Shown piece by piece: positions 1 to 8,599 of a stretch of 38,504 nucleotides of DNA (within the stretch, counting starts at the first letter, position 1; every line of letters starts with the position of its first letter). A model generated the notes under the pieces. The model was not told the origin of the DNA. It searched no databases and worked only from the letters and a program-made list of their open reading frames with translations. The DNA lies in the NCBI GenBank assembly GCA_002729875.1, contig PBZD01000045.1:1-38504 (forward strand). Reading direction: 5' to 3'. Both the position numbers and the translations under genes were made by a program. Source of the stretch: Chromatiales bacterium. GTDB lineage: Bacteria > Pseudomonadota > Gammaproteobacteria > Steroidobacterales > GCA-2729495.

Positions 1-1446
1 CAGAATCTCGCCAACGACCCGTTCAGCCGACGCCATGGCCGCTTCCATACCGAATTCTCGCCGCCGCGTATGCTCGCCAGCGAAATGAATGCGCCCCTCC
101 GGGGCGGGCAGGGAGGCTGCATAACGTTTTATTTGCCCCGCGGAGTAACTGTGACCACAGCCATTGAGGTACGGAGTCCGGCCCCAGGAGTGATAGCCCA
201 GCACTTCAAGCTGATTCTTCGATCCGGGGCGGATACGTGCTAACGTGTCGAGCACGTGGCGTGCTGCTGCTGCGGGCTGCATCTGGTCGATACGCCGGTT
301 GCCCTGGCCGGTGATCCAGACCAGCAGTGAATGTACCTCACCGTTGCTGTCGGTGCCGGCGAAGACCCGCTCGACAGCCCCGTCGGTCCACATGCTGGCG
401 TCAAAACCGTCGGTCTCCCAGAAGCGTGTCTTCGCTTGCAGGTAGAATTTGGTTGCGGCGTAATATTCCATCTGATGCACGATCGCTGCTTTGTCAGCCG
501 ACAGCGTTGGGGTGATTTCGATGCGGCGTAATGCAGTTAACGGGATCGCTGACACCAGGAAGTCGCCACGGTATCGACTGCCATCGTTACAGGTAACTTC
601 GACGCCCTCGGCATCATGAGCAATTGCCGCTGCTGCCCGGTTAAAGCGGATCTCGGTGCTGAGACTGGCCGCCATGGCTTCGGGCAGGCGCTGGTTGCCG
701 CCGGCCACCTGGCTTAACGGCGAGACCGGCTGCCCGGCAGCTTGCATGGTTCGAAAGGCCTTGATGCCGAATTGTGTGCGCGTCGTATCGCGGAACAGCG
801 ACAAGGCCGACGTCCGGTTCATGCCGATACCGTTATATGCGTGTCCGAACAGGCGAATCGCCTCGTCAGAGACGCCCCGGCTGGTGAGATATTGTGCTAT
901 CGGTATATCCAGCCGGTGATGTTCTGGCTGCAGCCAGTCGTCAAGATTCTCCAGCGGGTTATAGCGACTGAGCAGGTGAGATTGCAGTCGTGATGGCGCA
1001 ATCACCCGCTCATCACCGGTCGTCCGGTTGACATCGGCTGATGCCCATTCTGTTTCGTTTAGTAGCCGGCCGTTAATGTGGTAGCTATAAGGCTTGATGC
1101 TAATGGCGCTGGGCACGAGTTGCAGATTCAGGCGGCGCATCATGTCCAGGACCCGCGCATACATGACCCCGATATCGCTGGCGCCGAGTTCATGCCGGAC
1201 GCCGCCGAGTGTGCGAGTCTGTACCCGGCCACCCACATGGTCGGAGGCCTCGAGCAGAGTTACATTAAAGCCCTGCTCTTCGAGCAGCATCGCACTGTAC
1301 AGGCCAGCCAGGCCGGCTCCCAGAATAATGATGTCCTGTTGCTCAGCGGCGCGCAGGTAACGGCTGGTGCCGAATGCGAGCGGGATTGCGCCGATGGCGG
1401 TGAGCAGTTTGCGCCTGTGGGTGCACGGTGGCGGTATATCTTTCAT
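1..1446 (-). CDS. Tat-type flavin monoamine oxidase (3' end cut by window)
   Basis: Predicted FAD-dependent amine oxidase, oxidatively deaminating an amine or amino-acid substrate that cannot be named. The reverse strand is open from an ATG at 1446 to the window edge (482 codons). Near the N-terminus is RRKLLTAIGA followed by small hydrophobic residues, a twin-arginine-like export signal. A Rossmann FAD motif GAGLAGL and LLEASDHVGGRVQT, typical of the family, follow. The middle carries AGGNQRLPEAMA, and the last visible part GRIHFAGEHT...GMEAAMASAERV is the conserved C-terminal FAD-binding segment, so only a few residues are missing. The product is probably periplasmic. The next gene on this strand lies upstream after a 128-nt gap. 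Family assignment is firm; substrate is unknown. Confidence 0.88.
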   Translation of the reverse strand, partial: MKDIPPPCTHRRKLLTAIGAIPLAFGTSRYLRAAEQQDIIILGAGLAGLYSAMLLEEQGFNVTLLEASDHVGGRVQTRTLGGVRHELGASDIGVMYARVLDMMRRLNLQLVPSAISIKPYSYHINGRLLNETEWASADVNRTTGDERVIAPSRLQSHLLSRYNPLENLDDWLQPEHHRLDIPIAQYLTSRGVSDEAIRLFGHAYNGIGMNRTSALSLFRDTTRTQFGIKAFRTMQAAGQPVSPLSQVAGGNQRLPEAMAASLSTEIRFNRAAAAIAHDAEGVEVTCNDGSRYRGDFLVSAIPLTALRRIEITPTLSADKAAIVHQMEYYAATKFYLQAKTRFWETDGFDASMWTDGAVERVFAGTDSNGEVHSLLVWITGQGNRRIDQMQPAAAARHVLDTLARIRPGSKNQLEVLGYHSWGRTPYLNGCGHSYSAGQIKRYAASLPAPEGRIHFAGEHTRRREFGMEAAMASAERVVGEIL

Positions 1447-1574
1447 TATAGTCCGGCGTGACGAATGCTAATCCATTGTGGGCTGCTCGCTTGAGCAATG
1501 TAAACCATTGACTGGCCGCTCATCCGAGCGGTGGCAATTGCAGGGGGGCGGTAGTTGTGTAACTGGTATGGTTG

Positions 1575-3647
1575 CTAATCGCTTAGTGCAGCGGCAATCG
1601 CTGCAAGTGAAGTCAACGGCTGGCTGCAAGAAGTGCCGCGGCAAATGTAGGCAATCGACCGGTCGCCTGGGGCGCGGGCAGACAGTGCGCCGGGCAGGTT
1701 TGTGACGCTGTTCGGGATTGCATAGATGAGGCGTTTGGGTGTGTAGATCGCACCGATCGCCAGCGCCCATCTGGAGATTTCTTCCTGCTCGCCGCGCAGC
1801 ACGATGATTTCAGCCGGGTCCAGGATCTCATCGAGTGCTGTGACCAGCGAGGCATGTGCATGGGGGAATTCATCAAGTGCACTGCCGGCTGCCCTGATTG
1901 TTGCAATTGCCGCATCCAGGTATTTGCTTTCAGCGAGCAGATGGCCGAGACGATTGAGGGCGAGTGCGGCGATTCCATTACCCGATGGCAAGGCTTCATC
2001 AGCCATGGTCTTGCTGCGATGGATTAACTGTTCGTGTCCGCTGGCGGTAAAAAAGAATCCACCGTGTTTGGTGTCGCTGAAATCGGCCAGCAGCCGTTCG
2101 GCCAGCCAGATTGCAAATTCCAGGTGTTCGCTGTCCCAGCGTGACTGCAACAGTTCCAACGTTGCGTTGAGCAGGAAAGCATAATCGTCCAGATAAGCAT
2201 TAAATTTTGCCTGCCCATCCCGGTAGGTTGCGTATAAGCGGCCATCGACAACCATGTGGCGGCGCACAAAGTCGAGCGCTTCGGCGGCTACCACGGCGAA
2301 CTGTTGCTCCTGCAATGCGCGAGCGGCGATTGCGCAGCCGCGAATCATCAGCGCATTCCAGCTGGCCAGAATCTTGTCGTCGCGGTCGGGGCGCGTGCGG
2401 GTAGCGCGGGCGGTGAGTAATTTGTTTCGTGCTGCATCAATCAACTGCTGCACGGTTGCCGGAGTTTGTCCAACCCCGGCCGCGATTGATTCGAGTGTTG
2501 TGTTGATTCGTAAATGCCAGCTGCCGGCGAAATTAGCCGGGTTATCGAGTCCGTAGCGGGGCGCGAAAACCGAGTATTCGTCATCCGTCAGAATGGTCCG
2601 AATCTCGTCCGGGGTCCAGACGTAGAACTGGCCTTCAGTGCCGTCTGAATCAGCGTCGAGGGCCGAGTAGAAGCCGCCATTCGGTGCCCGCATCTCGCGT
2701 AATGCCCACTCGACTGTGTCGAGCGCGATGCGGCGATAAGTGTCGTCACCGCTGATTTGCCAGAAATGAGCGTATAGCGCCAGAAGTTCGGCATTGTCGC
2801 AAAGCATTTTTTCAAAGTGCGGGATGGTCCATTCGGCATCGACGGAGTAGCGGTAGAAGCCGCCGCCAACCTGGTCGAAGATGCCGCCTTCGGCCATCCG
2901 GGTCAGGGTGAGCGCACAGATGAACATGGCTTGCTGGTCGGACTCACTGTCCTGGCTGCTGTGGGCTGTATTGCGCCAGTGCCGCATCATTCGATCCAGG
3001 TTCGTCGGATTTGGAAATTTCGGCGCAGTGTCGAATCCGCCGTTTTCACCATCGAACATCCGCTCGAGGGTTTCGCGTGCCGCCGTCAGTGAGTGGCCGG
3101 AAAACGGGTCTTCAGCGGCCGGTTGGTGCGTGTCGACCTGGGTCAGTGCATTGACAAGGATCTGACCGTATTCGCTGACGGCGTCACCGTTGGCGTGAAA
3201 ATGTTCACTTGCCTTGTGCAGCAGATCGGTAAATGCCGGCATACCGTCACGAGGCTGGTTGGGGAAATAGGTGCCGGTGAAGTAAGGACGCTGATCGTGC
3301 GGACTCAGAAACACTGTCAGCGGCCAGCCGCCGGGTCGGCGCTGAATCAACAGGTGTGCAGATTGGTAGATTTTGTCGATGTCGGGTCGTTCTTCACGGT
3401 CGATTTTAATGTTGACGAAAAGTTGATTCATCAAATCTGCCGTTGGTTTGTCCTCAAAAGATTCATGTGCCATGACATGGCACCAGTGGCAAGCCGAATA
3501 ACCGATTGACAGCAGGATCGGCTTGTTTTGCTGGCATGCAAGCTCCAGAGCCTGCTCACCCCACGGATACCAGTTGACCGGATTGTCCGCATGCTGGAGC
3601 AGATACGGGCTGGTTTCATTTTTCAGTGAGTTCATCAGCTGTGACAT
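1575..3647 (-). CDS. DUF255 / YyaL-family thioredoxin-fold protein (SPATA20-like)
   Basis: A 690-residue protein of the DUF255 (Thioredox_DsbH, YyaL/SPATA20) family. The N-terminal part has the family opening [23 protein letters not shown] and a CHWC thioredoxin-like motif at Cys53/Cys56, followed by [10 protein letters not shown]. The remainder has the alpha/alpha-barrel look of N-acylglucosamine-2-epimerase or cellobiose-epimerase-like folds ([35 protein letters not shown]). Length is normal for the family. No signal peptide is visible, so it is probably cytoplasmic. The biochemical role is not established for the family. It is divergent from lgt, 96 nt away. A second in-frame ATG four codons in (3635) could be the true start. 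Confidence 0.9.
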   Translation of the reverse strand: MSQLMNSLKNETSPYLLQHADNPVNWYPWGEQALELACQQNKPILLSIGYSACHWCHVMAHESFEDKPTADLMNQLFVNIKIDREERPDIDKIYQSAHLLIQRRPGGWPLTVFLSPHDQRPYFTGTYFPNQPRDGMPAFTDLLHKASEHFHANGDAVSEYGQILVNALTQVDTHQPAAEDPFSGHSLTAARETLERMFDGENGGFDTAPKFPNPTNLDRMMRHWRNTAHSSQDSESDQQAMFICALTLTRMAEGGIFDQVGGGFYRYSVDAEWTIPHFEKMLCDNAELLALYAHFWQISGDDTYRRIALDTVEWALREMRAPNGGFYSALDADSDGTEGQFYVWTPDEIRTILTDDEYSVFAPRYGLDNPANFAGSWHLRINTTLESIAAGVGQTPATVQQLIDAARNKLLTARATRTRPDRDDKILASWNALMIRGCAIAARALQEQQFAVVAAEALDFVRRHMVVDGRLYATYRDGQAKFNAYLDDYAFLLNATLELLQSRWDSEHLEFAIWLAERLLADFSDTKHGGFFFTASGHEQLIHRSKTMADEALPSGNGIAALALNRLGHLLAESKYLDAAIATIRAAGSALDEFPHAHASLVTALDEILDPAEIIVLRGEQEEISRWALAIGAIYTPKRLIYAIPNSVTNLPGALSARAPGDRSIAYICRGTSCSQPLTSLAAIAAALSD

Positions 3648-3666
3648 TCAATCAGGCAAAAAATTT

Positions 3667-3684
3667 CCCGGGGTCAGGTCAGAC
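3667..3684 (+). repeat. GGGGTCAGGTC-type repeat fragment
   Basis: The gap between the DUF255 gene and lgt contains CCCGGGGTCAGGTCAGAC, with GTCAG repeated in tandem. It resembles the edge of GGGGTCAG-type palindromic elements scattered in many proteobacterial genomes. Only one arm is present here and no partner arm is found nearby, so it may be a relic or chance. Confidence 0.2.
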
Positions 3685-3743
3685 AGGATATTCTCTACCT
3701 TGTTCGACCACTAAACTTTTATTACACCTAGAGAATAAAGATC

Positions 3744-4586
3744 TTGCAATACTCCGGTTTTGATCCGATTGCGTTACAGCTGGGCCCGGTTGCGATTCGT
3801 TGGTATGGCCTGATGTATTTGTTTGGTTTTGCGGCGGCCTGGTTTCTGATGCGTCGCCGCGCCAGCCGGCCGGGTGCGGTAGTGCCGGTTGAGAAGGTTG
3901 ACGACCTGCTGTTTTATGTTGCTATCGGCGTCATTATTGGCGGCCGACTTGGTTACATGCTGTTTTATAACTTCAGCCAGGTGGTTGCTGATCCGCTGAG
4001 TTTGCTCAGAATCTGGCAGGGTGGCATGTCTTTCCACGGGGGTTTTCTCGGCGTCGCGGTTGCGACCTGGCTGTTTACCCGTAAACTCGGCTGTACATGG
4101 TGGCAGCTGAATGATTTTGTCGCGCCGATGGCGTGCCTTGGCCTGGCTGCCGGGCGGATCGGTAATTTTATCAACGGTGAGTTGTGGGGCCGTCCCGGTT
4201 CCGTGCCGTGGGCCATGCAGGTCGATTGTACCAATCAACGTTTCTTTGACCTGTGCTTCGATCAATTGAAACTGCCGCGCGGTACAGTGTGGACGCCACC
4301 GCTCCATCCGTCGCCGTTATACGAAGCCATGCTCGAAGGTTTTCTGTTATTTGCTGTGATCTGGATTTTTTCATCGCGGCCGCGGCCTGTGCAATCGGTA
4401 ACCGGTGTCTTCCTGCTGGGCTACGGGTTGTCTCGATTTAGTGTAGAAATGGTGCGTTTGCCCGATTCTCATATTGATTACCTGGCGTTTGGCTGGGTCA
4501 CAATGGGGCAGGTTTTAACCCTTCCGATGATTGTCGGTGGCATACTGTTATTGTGGCTGGCTTATCGGCGTCAGGCCGGAACATGA
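3744..4586 (+). CDS. lgt: Phosphatidylglycerol--prolipoprotein diacylglyceryl transferase
   Basis: Inner-membrane enzyme that moves diacylglycerol from phosphatidylglycerol to the lipobox cysteine of prolipoproteins, the first step of lipoprotein maturation. The protein is 280 residues with several membrane segments. It shows the family blocks GGRLGYMLFYN, GGMSFHGGFLG, the signature GRIGNFINGELWGR, HPSPLYEAMLEG and a C-terminal SMGQ-like block (VTMGQVLTLPMI). The start is TTG at 3744; the reading frame aligns with the E. coli N-terminus (FDPIALQLGPVAIRWYGLMY) and no ATG fits. thyA follows 40 nt downstream, the usual arrangement in gammaproteobacteria. A local client is the probable lipoprotein RlpA. 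Confidence 0.97.
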   Translation: MQYSGFDPIALQLGPVAIRWYGLMYLFGFAAAWFLMRRRASRPGAVVPVEKVDDLLFYVAIGVIIGGRLGYMLFYNFSQVVADPLSLLRIWQGGMSFHGGFLGVAVATWLFTRKLGCTWWQLNDFVAPMACLGLAAGRIGNFINGELWGRPGSVPWAMQVDCTNQRFFDLCFDQLKLPRGTVWTPPLHPSPLYEAMLEGFLLFAVIWIFSSRPRPVQSVTGVFLLGYGLSRFSVEMVRLPDSHIDYLAFGWVTMGQVLTLPMIVGGILLLWLAYRRQAGT

Positions 4587-4626
4587 GCGGTTTATTGGTT
4601 TTGGATGTACCGGGGGGTAGGGAAAC

Positions 4627-5421
4627 TTGCAGCAATATCTACAACTGATGCAACGTGTGCTGGATGATGGTGCGCGAAAGGATGATCGAACCGGGACCGG
4701 TACGCTGAGTGTATTCGGTCATCAGATGCGCTTTAATCTGCGTGATGGTTTCCCGCTGGTTACCACCAAGAAAATTCATACCCGATCGATCATTTATGAA
4801 TTATTGTGGTTTCTGAATGGCGACACCCATGTCGCTTATCTTAATGATAATAACGTTACCATCTGGGATGAATGGGCCGGTCCGGATGGCGATCTCGGCC
4901 CGGTTTACGGCGCCCAGTGGCGTTCGTGGCCCACTCCGAATGGTGAGGCCATCGATCAGATCAGTCAGGTCGTCGAGACGCTGCGTCGTGATCCGGATTC
5001 ACGCCGGATCATTGTGAGTGCCTGGAATGTTGCAGAACTTAATAAGATGGCACTGGCACCGTGTCATTGCCTGTTTCAATTCTATGTAGCTAATGGCTAT
5101 CTGTCATGCCAGCTTTACCAGCGCAGTGCGGATATTTTTCTCGGGGTGCCGTTCAATATCGCCTCATATGCACTGTTAACGCATATGGTGGCGCAACAGG
5201 CCGACCTGAAAGTCGGTGATTTCATCTGGACGGGCGGTGATTGTCACCTCTACCTGAATCACCTGGATCAGACCCGCAAGCAACTCGAACGCGAACCGTT
5301 GCCGTTACCACGACTTGTGTTACAGCGGCGGCCGGCGGATTTGTTTGCTTATCGCGGTGAAGACTTTGACATTGTTGGTTATGAGTCACATCCGCATATT
5401 AAGGCAGCTGTTGCTGTTTAG
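4627..5421 (+). CDS. thyA: Thymidylate synthase
   Basis: Converts dUMP and methylene-tetrahydrofolate to dTMP and dihydrofolate. It is 264 residues, the same length as E. coli ThyA and collinear throughout. The catalytic cysteine is Cys146 in [13 protein letters not shown]. The dUMP/folate-binding segments are [48 protein letters not shown] and [14 protein letters not shown]. The start is TTG at 4627, behind a G-rich GGGTAGGG ribosome-binding stretch. A TTG is also used by the upstream gene lgt, with which it is probably co-transcribed. A strong inverted repeat lies just after the stop codon. Confidence 0.98.
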   Translation: MQQYLQLMQRVLDDGARKDDRTGTGTLSVFGHQMRFNLRDGFPLVTTKKIHTRSIIYELLWFLNGDTHVAYLNDNNVTIWDEWAGPDGDLGPVYGAQWRSWPTPNGEAIDQISQVVETLRRDPDSRRIIVSAWNVAELNKMALAPCHCLFQFYVANGYLSCQLYQRSADIFLGVPFNIASYALLTHMVAQQADLKVGDFIWTGGDCHLYLNHLDQTRKQLEREPLPLPRLVLQRRPADLFAYRGEDFDIVGYESHPHIKAAVAV

Positions 5422-5472
5422 AGTTGGGGGGTGGTTGCAGCAGTTTTGAGATTTTTAGCTATTTTCATGGGC

Positions 5473-5550
5473 GGTATTTTTCGTCATATATCATTCAGAA
5501 ACGCAGCAAGTTGCTTTAAGGTTTCTGAATGATATATGACGAAAAATACC
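5473..5550. repeat. Perfect 30-bp inverted repeat (long hairpin) between thyA and apaH
   Basis: Left arm 5473-5502 begins GGTATTTTTCG and right arm 5521-5550 ends CGAAAAATACC. The two arms are exact reverse complements over all 30 bases, with an 18-nt loop (5503-5520) that itself holds a small AGCAA/TTGCT hairpin. It lies 52 nt after the thyA stop and 24 nt from the apaH stop, so it can fold in either convergent transcript. The arms are AT-rich and neither is followed by a T-run, so it is not a textbook intrinsic terminator. It could act as a bidirectional terminator or RNase III substrate, or be a MITE-like insertion. Confidence 0.9.
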
Positions 5551-5573
5551 TGACCAGCTGGAAGTTTGGGTTG

Positions 5574-6386
5574 TTATTTGGTTTTTTTGGCTTTGACGCT
5601 GACAATTTGGACGGATCCATCAATTCTTGCGGCGGTTAACTCGCGTCCCCAGACACAGCCGGTATCGATCATCAGTGTTTTCGGGTTGTTTATCAGGCCG
5701 AGTGATGACCAGTGGCCGCAGACGATACGCACTGACCGGTTCGCCCGGTCGGGAAAGTCGAACCATGGTATGAGCGCTTGCGTCTCCTTTTTTGGGGGGC
5801 CTTTCTGGATGAAATCCAGTTCGCCATTCGGGCGGCAGAAGCGGATTCGGGTTAAACAATTGATAATAAACCTGATTCGTTTGATGCCGGACAGATCGGG
5901 TGACCAGCGACTGGGTTTGTCGCTGTACATGGCGCTCAGGAATTGCCGGTATTTTTTACCGCCTATAATCTGTTCTGCTTCACGGGCCAGGTTGACGGTT
6001 GTCAGCAGATCCCAGGTCGGGTGGATCCCCGCGTGTACCATCAGGGTGTTCAGATCGGGTCGGTAATGTACCAGTGGCTGGTGACGCAACCAGTGAAGTA
6101 GTTCATCGGCATCATGGGCGGCAAGAATTTTTCGTAGTGGTTTATCGATTCGGTCAGGGTTCTCACGAGCCGCGAGCAGGTGCAGATCGTGATTGCCAAG
6201 TACCACGGTTGATGATTCTTTAAGGCTGCGCACAAAACGCAATACGTCCAGTGAGCGTGGTCCACGGTTGACGAGGTCACCGACGAACCATAGTTCGTCA
6301 CGATCCGGATCAAAACTGAGCTTGTCGACGAGACGGGCGAGTTCATCGTAGCAGCCCTGTATGTCGCCTATCGCGAATATAGCCAT
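5574..6386 (-). CDS. apaH: Bis(5'-nucleosyl)-tetraphosphatase, symmetrical
   Basis: Hydrolyses Ap4A symmetrically to two ADP, keeping the alarmone low. It is 270 residues with the calcineurin-type metallophosphatase motifs in order: GDIQGC (residue 7 onward), GDLVNRGP, GNHDLHLL, then a late VHAGIHP and VCGHWSSLG. These supply the metal-binding Asp, Asn and His residues. The ATG overlaps the apaG stop codon by one base (TAATG), indicating translational coupling. It is the last gene of the lptD operon, ending opposite thyA. Confidence 0.96.
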   Translation of the reverse strand: MAIFAIGDIQGCYDELARLVDKLSFDPDRDELWFVGDLVNRGPRSLDVLRFVRSLKESSTVVLGNHDLHLLAARENPDRIDKPLRKILAAHDADELLHWLRHQPLVHYRPDLNTLMVHAGIHPTWDLLTTVNLAREAEQIIGGKKYRQFLSAMYSDKPSRWSPDLSGIKRIRFIINCLTRIRFCRPNGELDFIQKGPPKKETQALIPWFDFPDRANRSVRIVCGHWSSLGLINNPKTLMIDTGCVWGRELTAARIDGSVQIVSVKAKKTK

Positions 6387-6760
6387 TAATTCAGTATGCC
6401 TGGCATAGCGAGTCTGAAGACAGGAATCGATACCAAAAATTTTTCATCCTCGGCATCTATCATGCCGTAACTGCCTTCCATCGTGCCTACCGGTGTGGTG
6501 ATAATCGACAGGCTGGAATACCGGTGGTATTCACCGGGTCTGATTCGTGGTTGTTCACCGACGACTCCGTCGCCACGGATTTCGCGGACCTTGCCGCCTG
6601 CGTCTGTGACCAGCCAGCATCGGGTGAGCAGTTGCACCGCTAGTTTGCCGGTATTACGGATTGTGACCGTGTAGGCAAACACGTACCGTTGATCCTCCAT
6701 ATCTGATTGATCTGCAAGATAATTGGTTTCGACATCAATCTGGATGGATTGCCTGTTCAT
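6386..6760 (-). CDS. apaG: ApaG/CorD family protein
   Basis: A 124-residue single-domain protein of the ApaG family, a fibronectin-like beta-sandwich whose molecular role is poorly known. Conserved segments are YVFAYTVTIRNTG, LLTRCWLVTDAGG, VVGEQPRIRPGEYHRYSS and the C-terminal GTMEGSYGM. It begins 8 nt after the rsmA stop and overlaps apaH by one base, so it sits in its normal operon position. No signal peptide or membrane segment is visible. Confidence 0.95.
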   Translation of the reverse strand: MNRQSIQIDVETNYLADQSDMEDQRYVFAYTVTIRNTGKLAVQLLTRCWLVTDAGGKVREIRGDGVVGEQPRIRPGEYHRYSSLSIITTPVGTMEGSYGMIDAEDEKFLVSIPVFRLAMPGILN

Positions 6761-6768
6761 AGCTAATC

Positions 6769-7572
6769 TTAACCTGTGCGGTGCGCACTGTTGTGAGCAG
6801 CATACAAGTTGCCAAGGGTGATGAATTGCGCCACGGTTAATTGTTCCGCACGGCTTCTCGGGTCGATGTTGGCCGATTCAATCTGCGCCACAGTCAGTAG
6901 TTTACCGAGTGCGTTAGCCAGTTGTTTGCGACGCTGGCCGAACGCCTGTTTTACGACCTGGTCAAAGGCATCATGCTGCACGATCCGGGTGCGCCGGGCG
7001 GCATCCGGACGCAGGCGGACAAATGAGGATTCAACTCTGGGTGCCGGCGTGAATGAGCCGGGCTTGATGTGGAATAGCGTTTCGATCTCACAGCGAGCTG
7101 CAATTGCGACACTCAGACGTCCGTAGGTTCGGTTGCCGGGTCCGGCGGCGATGCGTTGGGCTACTTCTTTTTGCAGCATGATATGGATATCTGTAAATAA
7201 TTCGTTATAGCTGAGAATGTGAAATAGCAGTGGTGTCGAGATGTTATAGGGCAGGTTGCCGGCCAGCCGTAACGGAGCGTGATCGGCCTGTAGCCGGGTG
7301 AAGTCAAAGTCCAGCGCGTCCGTTTCATGAACCGTCAGCTTTGGTGACATGACTTCATTCGGCAGCGCGGCGGCCAGATCATGATCAATCTCGATGGCAT
7401 CCAGCGTGTCGATGGATTTGACCAGCAGTCGGGTCATCGCGCCGCGTCCGGGACCGATTTCTACAAAATGCTGGTCGGGCTGCGGATGAATGGCGGCAAT
7501 AATTTTGTTGAGAATATTCTGGTCATGCAAAAAGTGCTGGCCGAATCGCTTGCGCGCAGGTGGGTTGTTCAT
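6769..7572 (-). CDS. rsmA: 16S rRNA (adenine1518-N6/adenine1519-N6)-dimethyltransferase
   Basis: KsgA/RsmA dimethylates the two adjacent adenines in the 3'-terminal hairpin of 16S rRNA late in 30S assembly, using S-adenosylmethionine. The protein is 267 residues. It starts with KRFGQHFLHDQNI and has the AdoMet-binding VEIGPGRGAMT, the adenine-methylase motif NLPYNIS, and the C-terminal helical domain with AFGQRRKQLANAL. The start codon overlaps the pdxA stop by 4 nt (ATGA). apaG follows 8 nt downstream. Confidence 0.97.
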   Translation of the reverse strand: MNNPPARKRFGQHFLHDQNILNKIIAAIHPQPDQHFVEIGPGRGAMTRLLVKSIDTLDAIEIDHDLAAALPNEVMSPKLTVHETDALDFDFTRLQADHAPLRLAGNLPYNISTPLLFHILSYNELFTDIHIMLQKEVAQRIAAGPGNRTYGRLSVAIAARCEIETLFHIKPGSFTPAPRVESSFVRLRPDAARRTRIVQHDAFDQVVKQAFGQRRKQLANALGKLLTVAQIESANIDPRSRAEQLTVAQFITLGNLYAAHNSAHRTG

Positions 7573-8564
7573 GGTGGGGAGTTACTCACCATCTCGATTG
7601 CGAGAGTGAGCGCTGCATACAGGCTGTCCGGCCTGGCAAGCCCGCTACCGGCCAGTTCCAGTGCTGTGCCATGATCGACGGAAGTGCGAATGATCGGCAG
7701 GCCGAGGGTGACGTTGACAGCCTTGCCAAACCCGTGGTTTTTTAACACCGGCAGTCCCTGGTCGTGATACATGGCGAGCACGGCATCCGCCTGTGACAGG
7801 TGCGCTGGCGTAAAAGCTGTGTCGGCCGGCAGGGGACCGACAGGGTTGTACCCGGTAGTGGCCAGTTGTGCGAGTGCGGGCTCAATTATTTTTACTTCTT
7901 CTTGTCCCAGGTATCCCGCTTCCCCGGCATGTGGGTTCAGACCGAGTACGATGATGCGTGGTGATTTGATGCCGAAATGAGATCTCAGGCCAAGATGTAG
8001 CAACTTGAAAGCCTGTTGGATTAGTTCGCCGGTAATAACGCCCGGAACTTCTCTTAAGGCCAGGTGTGTCGTAATGAGTGCGACACGCAAGGTGTCTGCG
8101 ACGAGTAGCATGAGTGGTTGCGGGGTGCCGGTTTGTTCGGCGAGAAATTCGGTATGGCCTGAGAACGGGATGCCCGCAGCATTGATAACAGCTTTATTTA
8201 CCGGGGCTGTGACCATGGCCCTGAATTCACCGCTCAGGCAGCCGTCACAGGCACGTTTCAGCGCGGCCAGGACATATTCGCCATTGGCCGGATCGAGGTG
8301 ACCTGTTTCGCATGCTGTGCGGAGCGGCTCACCGGTAACGATAAGTCGACCAGGCCTGGTTGTTGCTGCTGGTGCATGCACCTCATAAGGACAAATTTCA
8401 ATTTTTTTGCCGAGTTGTATGGCTCGATCGGCAATCAGGTTTGGGTCAGCAATGATAACGAGTTCGACCGGCCAGTCACGCTCGGCGAGGGCAATGACGA
8501 CATCCGGTCCGATACCGGACGGCTCACCAGGCGTAATTGCTATGCGTGGAACCGGGGATTGCAT
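7569..8564 (-). CDS. pdxA: 4-hydroxythreonine-4-phosphate dehydrogenase
   Basis: NAD-dependent enzyme of the DXP-dependent pyridoxal-phosphate pathway; it oxidises 4-phosphohydroxy-L-threonine. It is 331 residues. The N-terminal ITPGEPSGIGPD and VTAPVNK are family signatures. The metal-binding histidines appear in SGHTEFLAEQT, GLNPHAGEAG, MYHDQGLPVLK and SVDHGTALELAG. It starts 35 nt after surA and overlaps rsmA by 4 nt. PLP is needed by Dat and the gamma-synthase-like enzyme in this window, though the linkage here is the ordinary conserved gene order. Confidence 0.97.
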   Translation of the reverse strand: MQSPVPRIAITPGEPSGIGPDVVIALAERDWPVELVIIADPNLIADRAIQLGKKIEICPYEVHAPAATTRPGRLIVTGEPLRTACETGHLDPANGEYVLAALKRACDGCLSGEFRAMVTAPVNKAVINAAGIPFSGHTEFLAEQTGTPQPLMLLVADTLRVALITTHLALREVPGVITGELIQQAFKLLHLGLRSHFGIKSPRIIVLGLNPHAGEAGYLGQEEVKIIEPALAQLATTGYNPVGPLPADTAFTPAHLSQADAVLAMYHDQGLPVLKNHGFGKAVNVTLGLPIIRTSVDHGTALELAGSGLARPDSLYAALTLAIEMVSNSPP

Positions 8565-8599
8565 TGCAGATCAGGTTACTGCGCGAGCTTACATTTGGA

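Noticed and set aside
1516-1531. Small hairpin CCGCTC/GAGCGG between the amine oxidase and DUF255 genes.
   Set aside because: Only 6 bp, no T-run on either strand, and its loss of symmetry beyond the arms makes a terminator call unsupported.
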